Assembly: GCA_030448105.1 (NCBI GenBank)
Contig: JAUJNP010000015.1
Coordinates: 4,608 to 68,607 of the forward strand
Source of the DNA: Acidimicrobiales bacterium
GTDB lineage: Bacteria > Actinomycetota > Acidimicrobiia > Acidimicrobiales > Iamiaceae
Reading direction: 5' to 3'
DNA length: 64,000 nucleotides
This document shows, one piece after another, positions 9,042-18,509 of the stretch (position 1 is its first letter; the number at the start of each line of letters is the position of its first letter). The position numbers were made by a program, and so were the translations under genes. The notes beneath the pieces were generated by a model. It made no database searches. It had not been told where the DNA came from and was given only the letters and a program-made list of their open reading frames with translations.

Positions 9042-10154
9042 ATGGACGTGGACCGCTTCATCGCCTCCCACCAGGCGGAGTGGGACGCGCTCGGTGACCT
9101 CGCCCGGCGGACCGGTCGCACCGGTCGTTCACTCGGGCCCGGCGAGGTCGACGAGATGGTGCGCCTCTACCAGCTCGTGTCGCTCCACCTGTCCCAGGCC
9201 CGCAGCGAGTACCGCGACCCGGACCTGGTGCGGCGGCTCTCCGCGGTGGTGGCCTCCGGCCACGCCGCCATCCACGGAGCCCGGGTGCCACGCCTGGCGG
9301 TGGTGCGCCGCTTCTTCGCCTGGACGTTCCCGGCGGCGGCGTGGGCGTGCCGCCGACAGGTCCTGGCGGCGGCGGCCGTGTTCTTCGGCACCGCCATCGT
9401 GGTGGGGCTCCTCTTCTGGTGGGCCCCCGAGCGGGTCGACCTGGTGATGCCCCAGTCCGTGCAGGAGGCCTACGTGGAGAAGGACTTCGTCGAGTACTAC
9501 TCGGAGAACCCCTCGGCGGTCTTCTTCAGCGACGTCACCACCAACAACATCCTGGTGGGCGTGCTGGCCTACGGGCTCGGCGCGCTGGCGGTGGTGCCCG
9601 GGATCCTCATCCTCTTCGAGAACGGCGCCTACCTCGGCCTCGTCGCCGGACTCTTCGCGCAGCGGGGCCAGTTCTTCAACACGTTCCTCGTCTACGTGCT
9701 GCCTCACGGGCTGCTCGAGCTGACCGCCATCGCGGTGGCCGGCGGGGCCGGCATGCGGGTGGGCTGGGCGCTGTTCGCGCCGGGGGACCGATCCCGCACC
9801 CAGGCCTTGGCGGCCGAGGGCCAGCGCAGCGTGGTGGTGGTGGTGGGGGTGTCCATCGCCTTCGTGGCCGCCGGCCTGGTGGAGGGCTTCGTCACCGGGT
9901 CGCCGGCGGTGCCCGCCGGGGCGAAGCTGGCGGTGGGAGCCGCCGCCTGGCTCGGTTTCGTGCTGTGGGCGTTCGTCAGGGGGCGCACGGCGGCGGCCGC
10001 CGGCTGGACCGGCTCGCTCGACGAGCTGCGCCCCACCTACCGGCCCCTCGACCCGCTCGTCTCGCTCCCGCCCGCGCCCGGGCCCCAGGGCTTCGCCGCC
10101 GACCCTCTGGTGGTGGCGGCCGACGCCGCCCGCCAGGGCGAAGGCGCCGCCTGA
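9042..10154 (+). CDS. SpoIIM-like (stage II sporulation protein M family) membrane protein
   Basis: A 370-residue membrane protein starting MDVDRFIASHQ at 9042; an open frame extends back to 8514 but that part lies antisense to the RDD gene. A soluble N-terminal helical region (about 1-100) is followed by several membrane segments, for example VLAAAAVFFGTAIVVGLLF and NNILVGVLAYGLGALAVVPG, and the family HGLLELTAIAVAGGAG motif near residue 225. The organism need not sporulate: SpoIIM-like proteins commonly accompany RDD/MoxR/DUF58 clusters in non-sporulating actinobacteria. It is divergent from RDD and convergent to DUF58. Confidence 0.82.
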   Translation: MDVDRFIASHQAEWDALGDLARRTGRTGRSLGPGEVDEMVRLYQLVSLHLSQARSEYRDPDLVRRLSAVVASGHAAIHGARVPRLAVVRRFFAWTFPAAAWACRRQVLAAAAVFFGTAIVVGLLFWWAPERVDLVMPQSVQEAYVEKDFVEYYSENPSAVFFSDVTTNNILVGVLAYGLGALAVVPGILILFENGAYLGLVAGLFAQRGQFFNTFLVYVLPHGLLELTAIAVAGGAGMRVGWALFAPGDRSRTQALAAEGQRSVVVVVGVSIAFVAAGLVEGFVTGSPAVPAGAKLAVGAAAWLGFVLWAFVRGRTAAAAGWTGSLDELRPTYRPLDPLVSLPPAPGPQGFAADPLVVAADAARQGEGAA

Positions 10155-10198
10155 GGCGGCCGCGCTCATCCGGCGGCCGGCGGCCAAAACGCCGGGGA

Positions 10199-11508
10199 TC
10201 AGAGGGGGCGGCCCCCGCGGGCTTGGAGGAACGTGTCGACCAGGCGCCCGGCCAGCACCCCGGGCGCGGCGTCGACGACGGTCGCGCCCAGGCCCGTCAG
10301 CCGGGCGGACAGGCCCTCCCGGCGTTCGAGGGCCGAGGTCGCCGCCGCCCGGCGATAGGCGGACGCCTCGTCGCCGGCCGGAGCTCCTGCCCACGCCGCC
10401 ACCTCGGGGTCGGCCACCGCCGCCACCACCACCCGGTGGTCGCGCAGCACGAGCGGGAGGGCGGGCACGAGGGTGGCCGACACGGTGGCCTCGTTGAGGT
10501 CGGTGGCGATCACGAACGTGGTGCGGCGCCGGTGGGCGCCGAGGGCGTGGCTGAACGCCTCCCGGAAGTCCGTCTCGATGAGGGCCGGTTCGAGCTGGTA
10601 GGTGGCGTCCACCACCCGGGCCAGCTGGTCGCCCCGATGCGACGGTGGCACCGTCGCCCGCACCCGGTCGTCGAACGCGATCACCCCCACCCTCTCGCCG
10701 ACCCCCGTGGCCACGGTGACCAGGGCGAAGGTGGCGTCGAGGAGGTGCTCGAGACGGGGCACGTCGGCCACCCGCCCGGCGGTGGTGCGGCCCACGTCGA
10801 CCAGCACGAGCACGGTCTGGTTGCGCTCGGCGCGGTAGGTGCGGACCACCGGCGTGGTGGACCGCGCGGTGGCGGCCCAGTCGATTCGGCGGAAGTCGTC
10901 GTCGGGCGTGTACTCCCGGAGCTGGTCGAAGTCGGTGCCGGTACCGGTGAGGCGGACGGTGCGCAGCCCGAGCTCGAGGCGGCGGGCTCGGGCCAGGCGC
11001 AGCTCGGCGTCGGCCCGGCTCGGGAAGGCGGGCACCACCTTGAGCTGGCCGGGCACGTCGACGGTGCGCTGGCGGGCCAGCAGCCCGAGGGGACCGGCCA
11101 CCCGCAGCGTCACCCGGCCGGGCTCGAAGCGGCCCCGCCGGCCGGGCCGCACGGGCGTGGCCAACCGGGCCTCGCGGCGGGTGAGGACCCCCACCCGCCC
11201 CGGGCGGGGGGGTGGCCCCCACGGGGGGGCCCCCGCGGAGGCCCACCCCACGGGCCCCGCGCCGCCCGGGGGGGTGCGCAACCCCCACCCCCCCACCACC
11301 GGGGCGCCGAGGGCGATCTGGGCGGGGAGGTCCCGGCCCACCTCCAGGCGCCGGGGGCTGGTGGCGAGCAAGCCGTCGAGCACGGCTACCACGCCCACCA
11401 CGAGGTTGAGGCCCCACACGCCGCCCGGCAGGTCCTCGGGCAGGAGCAGGCGGATGCCGGCCAGCGCGACCAGCACCGCCGCCAGGCGTCGGGTGGGGGC
11501 GGGAGCAC
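10199..11508 (-). CDS. DUF58 domain protein (frame broken near the start)
   Basis: A DUF58 protein of about 436 residues, part of MoxR-linked clusters thought to act as chaperone systems. Seen: two N-terminal membrane segments (VLVALAGIRLLLPED and VVGVVAVLDGLLA), then the DUF58 core FDQLREYTPDDDFRRIDWAA and a VWA-like part with LVLVDVGRTTAG. The GTG at 11508 lies just after the MoxR stop, but one base must be restored in a C run near 11496 to join it to the main frame. The stretch 11190-11300 is full of G/C runs and reads poorly; bases are probably missing there too. Confidence 0.75.
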
Positions 11509-11509
11509 G

Positions 11510-12505
<996 letters not shown>

Positions 12506-12516
12506 GGGCGCGGGGT

Positions 12517-13618
12517 TCAGGGGGTGACATGGGTTCCATGGAGCGTCTCCGTCAGCTGGTCGAGGTCGTGGGCGAGGGCGATGAGGTCGGGTTCGGTGGC
12601 CACGGGTGCCTGGAGCGCCCGGTGCACCAGCCAGGGTCGGCGCCCAGGTCGACGAGGGTGGGCACGAGCAGGTCGTCGGCGGGGTCGGGGCCGAGCCCGA
12701 GGCGGGTGCCGATGCGGCGGCGGGTCCGGCGCCGCAACCGGGTGGCGGCGTCGGCCGGGTCGCGGCCGCGGCCAGCAGCTCACCCACCGAGAGCACCAGG
12801 TCCGAGGCCGGCAGGGCCACGGGCAGGTCCTCGGCTACCGGGCGGCCGAGGCGCCGGCCCCGGGCCAGGCCCCACACCAGAAACGCCACCACGATCTCGA
12901 GCACCGCTTCACGTCCCTGGGCGGGGAAGGCGCCGAGGATGCTGCCGTCGCCCACGTCCTCATCGCCGATGAAGCGGTGGGGATCGAGGACCCGCACCGT
13001 CACCCCCCTGCGGGGCCGCAGCAGGGTGACGGCCAACTCGGCGTTGCTGCCCGCACCGAGGTTGTCGTTGAGGAACGGTTGGGTATCGCCGGTGGCCACC
13101 ACGATGCCGTCGCCTTCGCCCGCCACGTCGAGCCAGGCTTCGGTACCGGTGGCGATGCAGGCGCGGTGGGTGGGGGAGCGTTCGTACACCGGCTGCACGG
13201 GCACGCCCAGCGGTGCGAGATCAGCGAGGGCGGTGAGGTCGCAGTCGCCGACCGTGCGGAGCGCGCCCGGCGGGGGGAAGCCGTCGACGGTGTCAGGGGC
13301 CAGCTCGGCGCGCGGGTCGGTGACCACCAGGGTGCCGCCGTCGCGCACCCAGCGCCGGAGCCGGTCCGACGCCTCCGTGCCCAGGGTGTCTCGGACCTGG
13401 AGGACCACGTCGTCCTGGGGTGAAGCCTGGCCGCCGATGCGGAGGACCACGCCCTGCTCCCGCAACAGCTCGCTGAGGGCGGCCAGCCCCGACGGGCCGG
13501 TGCCTCGGGGGTCGAGCGGCGGCCGCGTGAAGGGATCCTGCCGGGGCCGGGACAGCGCCAGGATGGCGACGAAGGCCAGCACCACCGCCACCACCGCGAG
13601 GGTGGTGCGCCGGTTCAC
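12517..13618 (-). CDS. DUF4350 domain protein (two apparent frameshifts near the C-terminus)
   Basis: About 367 residues after repair. One N-terminal membrane helix ([18 protein letters not shown]), a DUF4350 domain with [16 protein letters not shown] and [10 protein letters not shown], and a second membrane segment at [17 protein letters not shown]. The C-terminal tail [12 protein letters not shown] then [19 protein letters not shown] is split over two further frames by single missing bases near 12775 and 12635. The GTG start overlaps the DUF4129 stop (GTGA). Function unknown; it likely works in the membrane with the MoxR and DUF58 partners. Confidence 0.78.
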
Positions 13619-14451
13619 CGCTGGCCGCCGTCGCTGATGGGGTGGACCGGCTCCGGCACCGCGCCGTCGCCCTCGGTCGGGCGGGGGCGGTCGGGCACGG
13701 ATGCGAGGACGGCGGCGGCCAGCTCCTTGGCCCGGCGGGCGTCGTCGGGTCCCGCCGGGGCTCGCCCGTACCAGACCCGCTCGAAGGCGTCGACCACCGT
13801 CGAGAAGGTGGCGGTGGCGCCGGGCGAGGCGGCGGTGAGCTCGGCCCGGTGCTCGCCGGCGGTGCGGCCGGGCAGGTCGCTCACCAGTCGTCGCTCGGCC
13901 AGCTCACCGGTGAGGGCGCGGTACCGAGCCCGGATGGCCTGGCGCCACTCGCCCTGGGCTTCGCAACGCTCGGCCTCGGCCGCCCACTCCTCGGGCGACC
14001 GCAGCGGCGTCACCTCCACGGTGCCGGCGACGTCGCCGTCGGCGCCCGCCCGCCGACCGGAGCGCACCCGGCGGAGAGCGAAACCGGCGGCCAGCCCCGC
14101 CCCCGCCAGCACGAGGGCCATGACCGCCCACGCCCACCAGTTCCCGAGCCGGGGCCGGCGGCCACCGAGGTCGACGTCGGGTAGCTGGCGCCGGATCCAG
14201 TCCCGGATCCGCTCACCCAGGCTGCGGCCGGCGCCGGGGCCCTCGTACTCGTCGCCGTCGAGGATCCGACGGGCCTGCTCCCCGGCGTCGTCGGCCGGCG
14301 GGTCAGGCTTCGGGATCTGGGGCCCGTCCCCCTCGGCGGTGGGGGCAGAAGCGCGCGACGGTGTCGCCGCCGGGACCTCCGGCGCGGCCAGGGCGAGGAG
14401 CACCGCGGCCACTGCCGCCGCCAGCCGCCGACGTCCCCGTCGTTCAGGCAC
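13615..14451 (-). CDS. DUF4129 domain membrane protein
   Basis: 278 residues with an N-terminal signal-like helix ([19 protein letters not shown]), a Pro/Asp-rich external stretch, a central membrane helix ([18 protein letters not shown], about residues 112-130), and the C-terminal DUF4129 domain ([16 protein letters not shown] ... [15 protein letters not shown]). Family length is usual. The GTG start overlaps the upstream membrane-protein gene by 8 bp and its stop overlaps DUF4350, placing it inside one tightly packed operon. Its biochemical role is unknown. Confidence 0.82.
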   Translation of the reverse strand: MPERRGRRRLAAAVAAVLLALAAPEVPAATPSRASAPTAEGDGPQIPKPDPPADDAGEQARRILDGDEYEGPGAGRSLGERIRDWIRRQLPDVDLGGRRPRLGNWWAWAVMALVLAGAGLAAGFALRRVRSGRRAGADGDVAGTVEVTPLRSPEEWAAEAERCEAQGEWRQAIRARYRALTGELAERRLVSDLPGRTAGEHRAELTAASPGATATFSTVVDAFERVWYGRAPAGPDDARRAKELAAAVLASVPDRPRPTEGDGAVPEPVHPISDGGQR

Positions 14452-15355
14452 CAGTCGCTGATCCGGCCGGCGTCGATTCGGCCAGCATGGTCTCGAGGTC
14501 CAGGGCCTCCGAGCGCACCCGGAGGTCGAGGGCGAGGGCGGCCATGGCCATGGCCAGGAGTGGGTCGATGAAGAGGTGGGGGGCGGCCGATCCCAGCGCC
14601 GTCGCCGCCGTGCCGCCGAGGTCGACCCAGCGGCCGAAGAACCCGCCGATCAAGATGAGCGGCACGCCGGCCAGCAGCCCGCCGACCAGGCTGGCCACGA
14701 ACGAAGCGCAGACCACGGTGGCCACGGCCCGACCGAGGTTGCGCAAGGACAACGACCACGAGCGCCGGAAGGCACTGATGGCCGAGGACCGCTCCATCCC
14801 CAGCAGCGGGGCGGCGGCGCCGAAGACGAGTGGTCCCAGCCCGATGCCCACCACGGTGACCAACTCGACGGCGTGCACGAGGGCCCACAGGGCGAGCAGG
14901 TGGTGTCCGCGGCGGGCCACCCGGCCGAGGGCCTCCATGCCCCGGGTGGGGCGGCCGGCCGACCAGTCGCGCACGAGCACGCCGCAGGTGGCGCCGATGG
15001 TCGCCAACCCGCTGGAGGGCAGCACTCGGCTGAGGGTGACGGCGAGGATTCCGCCCTCGAAGTTGTTGCCGAGGGCGATGAGGATGGCGAAGGGGTCGGG
15101 CAGCACGGCCGCCCAGAGCCAGCCGTCGTTGTCGGCGAGGCCGCTGGCCCACTGGTCGCGGAGCAGGACGGCCAACACCAACCAGATGGGCACCTGCACC
15201 GCCAGGCTCACCGCCATCAGGTCGGCGAAGCGGGTGCGCAGCAGGTGGGTGGCGGTGTCCACCAGCTCCACCGGTCCCTGTGGCGTCAGGGGCACCAGCG
15301 CGCGGAGGTCGGCCCCCACCGGTTGCACCCGGGACGCCGGCGCCGCGGGGCTCAC
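14444..15355 (-). CDS. Multi-pass membrane protein, glycerophosphodiester phosphodiesterase membrane-domain-like
   Basis: 303 residues with at least five hydrophobic segments (for example VSLAVQVPIWLVLAVLL, LALWALVHAVELVTVVGIG and AVATVVCASFVASLVGGLL). An early LVDTATHLLRTRF pattern resembles the region before the first helix in proteins annotated as glycerophosphoryl diester phosphodiesterase membrane domain. No catalytic motif is seen. The GTG start directly follows the YjbQ stop, and the end overlaps DUF4129, so it belongs to the MoxR cluster operon. Annotation is tentative. Confidence 0.6.
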   Translation of the reverse strand: MSPAAPASRVQPVGADLRALVPLTPQGPVELVDTATHLLRTRFADLMAVSLAVQVPIWLVLAVLLRDQWASGLADNDGWLWAAVLPDPFAILIALGNNFEGGILAVTLSRVLPSSGLATIGATCGVLVRDWSAGRPTRGMEALGRVARRGHHLLALWALVHAVELVTVVGIGLGPLVFGAAAPLLGMERSSAISAFRRSWSLSLRNLGRAVATVVCASFVASLVGGLLAGVPLILIGGFFGRWVDLGGTAATALGSAAPHLFIDPLLAMAMAALALDLRVRSEALDLETMLAESTPAGSATGA

Positions 15356-15757
15356 TCAGCCGGCCAGGAAGCTGAGGCGGACGGTGCGCCGGGGGTTGTC
15401 GACGTTGGTGTCGACCAGCACGACGCTCTGCCAGGTGCCGAGCTGGGGTTGGCCGCCGAGCACGGGCACCGACAGCGAGGGGGCGACGAGGGCCGGCAGC
15501 AGGTGGTCGGCTCCGTGGCCGGGTGAGCCGTGGCGGTGGCGGTAGCGGTCGTCGCGCGGAAGCAGCCACCCGAGGGCGTCGACGAGGTCACGGTCGCTGT
15601 GGGCACCGACCTCCATGAGGGCGAGGCCGGCGGTGGCGTGGGGGACGAAGACGTGCACCAGGCCGTCGCCCCGCTCCGCGCAGAAGCGGCGGACCTCCGC
15701 GGTGAGGTCGGTGACGACCCCGTCGCGGTTGGTGATGGTGAGCTCGGTGGTGTCCAC
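15356..15757 (-). CDS. YjbQ/UPF0047 family protein
   Basis: 133 residues, the usual length of the YjbQ family, often annotated as secondary thiamine-phosphate synthase enzyme. Seen: FVPHATAGLALME, the His-rich GSPGHGADHLLPAL, and the C-terminal GTWQSVVLVDTNVDNPRR. The conserved His residues suggest metal binding; the physiological role is not settled. It lies between add (6 bp upstream) and the membrane protein gene (adjacent), linking adenosine deaminase to the MoxR operon. Confidence 0.85.
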   Translation of the reverse strand: MDTTELTITNRDGVVTDLTAEVRRFCAERGDGLVHVFVPHATAGLALMEVGAHSDRDLVDALGWLLPRDDRYRHRHGSPGHGADHLLPALVAPSLSVPVLGGQPQLGTWQSVVLVDTNVDNPRRTVRLSFLAG

Positions 15758-15763
15758 CGTCGG

Positions 15764-16864
15764 TCAGCCGGCGAGGCTCACGCCGAGGGCCGACGCCTTG
15801 AGGGCGGCGAACCCGGGCTTGATGCGCTGGTTGATGAGGCGCAGTCGCTGGTCGAAGGACCAGAACGCGCTCTTCATGGCGTTGAGGGTCAGCCACTCGA
15901 GGTCGTCCCAGCCGTAGCCGAAGGCGTCGACCAGGTGGGCCAGCTCGCCGGAGAGCGTGACGTCGCTCATGAGCCGGTTGTCGGTGTTCACCGTCACCCG
16001 GAAGCGCAGGCGCTTCAGCAGGCCGATGGGGTGCTCGGCGATGGTGTCGCAGATGCCGGTGTGGACGTTGGAGGTGGGGCACATCTCCAGCGGCACCCGC
16101 CGGTCCCGCACGAAGCTGGCCAGGCGCCCGAGGTGCACCGACCCGCTGTCGCCCACGGTGATGTCGTCGACGATGCGCACGCCGTGGCCGAGGCGCTCGG
16201 CTCCGCAGAGCTGCACCGCTTCCCATATCGACGGCAGACCGAACGCCTCGCCGGCGTGGATGGTGATGTGGAAGTTGTCCTCGGCGACGGCGCGGAAGGC
16301 GTCGAGGTGGCGAGTGGGGGGGTGGCCGGCCTCGCTGCCGGCGATGTCGAAGCCGACCACGCCCGCGTCGCGGTGGCGGAGGGCGGCCTCGGCCACCTCC
16401 TTGGAGTTGGCGGCGTGGCGCATGGCGGTGACGATCAGCCCGATGACGATGTCGCGCCCGTCCGAGCCCCGGCGGAAGCCGGCCAGCATCGCTTCGATGG
16501 CCTCGTCGAGGGTGAGCCCGGCCTCCAGGCACAGCTCTGGCGCCATGCGCACCTCGGCGTAGACGACCCCGTCGGCGGCCAGGTCCTCGGCGCACTCGGC
16601 CGCCACCCGCTCGATGGCGTCCCGGTGCTGCATCACGCCGGTGGTGTGGCTGAACGTCTCCAGGTAGAGATCGAGGTGGCGGCGGTTGGCGCCGGCCCGG
16701 AACCATGCCCCCAGCTCGCCCGGGTCGGTGGTGGGCAGTGCCGCATAGCCGTGCTCGGCGGCCAACTCCACCACCGTGGCCGGCCGCAGCCCACCGTCGA
16801 GGTGGTCGTGGAGGAGCACCTTGGGCGCCCGGCGGATGGCCTCCAGCGTCGGGCGGTCGCTCAT
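15764..16864 (-). CDS. add: Adenosine deaminase
   Basis: 366 residues; hydrolyses (deoxy)adenosine to (deoxy)inosine and ammonia, feeding purine nucleoside phosphorylase. Seen: zinc ligands in [10 protein letters not shown] near the N-terminus (His-x-His), the HAGEAFG motif near residue 205 with the catalytic Glu, [19 protein letters not shown], and a VNTDNRLMS segment with the metal-binding Asp. ATG at 16864 is 6 nt after a TACCAT box (leaderless). It starts an operon with yjbQ and probably the MoxR cluster. Confidence 0.95.
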   Translation of the reverse strand: MSDRPTLEAIRRAPKVLLHDHLDGGLRPATVVELAAEHGYAALPTTDPGELGAWFRAGANRRHLDLYLETFSHTTGVMQHRDAIERVAAECAEDLAADGVVYAEVRMAPELCLEAGLTLDEAIEAMLAGFRRGSDGRDIVIGLIVTAMRHAANSKEVAEAALRHRDAGVVGFDIAGSEAGHPPTRHLDAFRAVAEDNFHITIHAGEAFGLPSIWEAVQLCGAERLGHGVRIVDDITVGDSGSVHLGRLASFVRDRRVPLEMCPTSNVHTGICDTIAEHPIGLLKRLRFRVTVNTDNRLMSDVTLSGELAHLVDAFGYGWDDLEWLTLNAMKSAFWSFDQRLRLINQRIKPGFAALKASALGVSLAG

Positions 16865-16870
16865 CGGCGC

Positions 16871-16876
16871 ATGGTA
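16871..16876 (-). promoter_or_regulatory. -10 box TACCAT, leaderless promoter of add
   Basis: On the minus strand TACCAT ends 6 nt before the ATG at 16864. Confidence 0.5.
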
Positions 16877-16909
16877 CCGGCGCCCCTCGGGCGGGTATGG
16901 GCGTGGCCC

Positions 16910-18112
16910 TCAGGTAGCGGGGTCCCAGGCGATGGGCAGCGTCTCGGGCCCGAAGATGCCGAGGGGCGGCCGCCAGGTCGGCTCGCCGTCGAGGCGCAGG
17001 CCGGGCATGGCCTCGGCCAGCACGGGCAGGGCCTCCTGCATCTCGGCCCGGGCCAGGCTGGCTCCGAGGCAGAAGTGGGGGCCGCCGCCGAAGGTGAGGT
17101 GCGGCTCGCGCTCGACGGTGATGTCGAAGCGCATGGGTTCCATGTAGGCCTCGGGGGCGTGGTTGGCGGCGGAGGTGGAGAGCGAGAGGAGGGTGCCGGC
17201 GGCGAGGTGGTAGCCCTGGTAGTCGAAGTCCTCGGCGACGGTGCGGGGAGCGACGCCCACCGCCCCCCGGAAGCGCATGACCTCCTCCACCGCCCGCGGC
17301 GCCAGCGACGGGTCGGCCCGCAGGATCTCCCACTGGTCGGGCTCGGTGGCGAAGAGCCACATGGCCAGGCCGAGCTGGTTGCGGGTGGTGTCGTAGCCGG
17401 CGAAGAGGAGCGACGCGATCATCGACTGGATCTCGTCCTCGGACAGACGGTCGTCTGCCTCGCGGGCCGCGAGCAGGGACGTGACGAGGTCGTCCTGGGG
17501 CCGGCGGCGGCGCTCGGCCATCAGCCCATCGACGTAGGCGGTCATCTGGCGCATACCCCACTCGACCTCGTCGCGGTGGGAGGCGAGGTCGAACGACAGG
17601 GCCCAGGTGATGGCCCGGTTCCAGCGGGCGAAGTCCTCGTGGTCCTCGTCGGGCACGCCGAGCAGGTGGCACATCACCTCGATCGGGTAGTGCTCGGCGA
17701 CGGCGGCCATGAAGTCGCAGGCGCCGGTGTCAGCGACGGGCGCCAGCAGGGCGCCGAGGGTGGCGCCCATGTCGGGGCGGTGGCGCTCGATGGCCCGGGG
17801 GGTGAACGCGCGACTCACCAACTTGCGCAGCCGGGTGTGGTCCTCGCCCTCCACGGCGATGATCGAGCTCGTCACTCGGTCGTGCAGCTCGCCGTCGGTG
17901 ACGCCCTGGAGGTGCACGATGTCGGGGATCGAGCTGCGCAGACGCCGGTCGGCCAGCAGGGCCTGCACCTCGGCCCGGCCCAGCACCAGGCCCCCGATCG
18001 GCGTGCGGGCCAGCCACGACTGGGACCGGACGGCGTCGATGGCGGCCGGCGGGTCGGCCTGGAACTCCTCGGAGAAGAAGTCGAGGAAGGGGGCGTCGTC
18101 GAGAGTCTTCAC
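16910..18112 (-). CDS. Cytochrome P450
   Basis: A 400-residue soluble bacterial P450 monooxygenase. Seen: I-helix oxygen-activation motif AGYDTTRNQ (about residue 236), K-helix ExxR in EEVMRFR, and the heme loop FGGGPHFCLGASLAR with the Cys ligand near residue 349. Substrate unknown; no ferredoxin gene is next to it. Start: the GTG at 18112 is used, but the only promoter-like box points to an ATG at 18132 that is out of frame by one base; a missing base would give an in-frame N-terminal extension. Confidence 0.92.
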   Translation of the reverse strand: MKTLDDAPFLDFFSEEFQADPPAAIDAVRSQSWLARTPIGGLVLGRAEVQALLADRRLRSSIPDIVHLQGVTDGELHDRVTSSIIAVEGEDHTRLRKLVSRAFTPRAIERHRPDMGATLGALLAPVADTGACDFMAAVAEHYPIEVMCHLLGVPDEDHEDFARWNRAITWALSFDLASHRDEVEWGMRQMTAYVDGLMAERRRRPQDDLVTSLLAAREADDRLSEDEIQSMIASLLFAGYDTTRNQLGLAMWLFATEPDQWEILRADPSLAPRAVEEVMRFRGAVGVAPRTVAEDFDYQGYHLAAGTLLSLSTSAANHAPEAYMEPMRFDITVEREPHLTFGGGPHFCLGASLARAEMQEALPVLAEAMPGLRLDGEPTWRPPLGIFGPETLPIAWDPAT

Positions 18113-18138
18113 GGCAGCGGCCCGCCCTGCATGGCCGC

Positions 18139-18144
18139 ATCGTA
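18139..18144 (-). promoter_or_regulatory. -10 box TACGAT upstream of the P450 gene
   Basis: On the minus strand TACGAT ends 6 nt before an ATG at 18132. That ATG opens a seven-codon frame (MQGGPLP) whose TGA overlaps the P450 GTG. Confidence 0.45.
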
Positions 18145-18233
18145 CGGTGCCCGGCCGACGCGGGTATTGCCCTCGCCGAAGAGTCGAGGCGATGCCCGCG
18201 CCCCGTGGGGGTGGTTGTCTCCCAGCCGGACTG

Positions 18234-18287
18234 GAGGCAATAGCGGCACGGGAAGCGTGTCATTGCCTCAGTCGCCGCCGAGGCAAT
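18234..18287. repeat. GAGGCAAT inverted/direct repeat cluster
   Basis: GAGGCAAT at 18234-18241, its complement ATTGCCTC at 18262-18269, and GAGGCAAT again at 18280-18287; a related TATTGCC lies near 18165. Any neighbouring pair can form a hairpin. Position after the deoA-side transcription unit and before the P450 promoter fits a terminator or a regulator site. Confidence 0.45.
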
Positions 18288-18476
18288 AGCTGCCCGGGTT
18301 CCGCACGGCCGACAACTGGCTCCGGCGCCCGCCCTGCCTGGGCTTCGCTGGCGGCGTAGTGGGCTTCAGCTTCGATCAGGTGGATCGAGTAGGCGTGGCG
18401 GGACCGGTCCGAGCGGTTGGGGCCCGACCAGTGGGGGAGAAGGCCGTGGAGCACCACGAGCGTCCCGGCCGCCGCC
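18260..18476 (-). pseudogene. C-terminal remnant of a phytanoyl-CoA dioxygenase (PhyH) gene
   Basis: The minus-strand frame reads GTLVVLHGLLPHWSGPNRSD followed by RHAYSIHLIE, the C-terminal part of PhyH-type Fe(II)/2-oxoglutarate dioxygenases with the second iron-binding His (LPHWS). Nothing corresponding to the other two thirds of the family is present: the fragment begins directly after the deoA stop. It has no start codon of its own and is best read as a leftover of a deleted gene. Confidence 0.6.
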
Positions 18477-18509
18477 CTCCAGAGCCGTCGAGCTGCGGAT
18501 CGTCCGGCG

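Noticed and set aside
11190-11300. A Pro/Gly-rich low-complexity domain in DUF58
   Set aside because: The stretch is made of long G and C runs where bases are probably missing; it should not be read as a real domain.
12517-13618. A DUF4350-MoxR fusion protein in one frame
   Set aside because: The frame is continuous only because of single-base gaps near the DUF4350 end; the repaired DUF4350 gene has its own stop at 12517.
15530-18289. A 919-codon open frame on the plus strand
   Set aside because: Antisense to yjbQ, add and the P450 gene; no family motifs.
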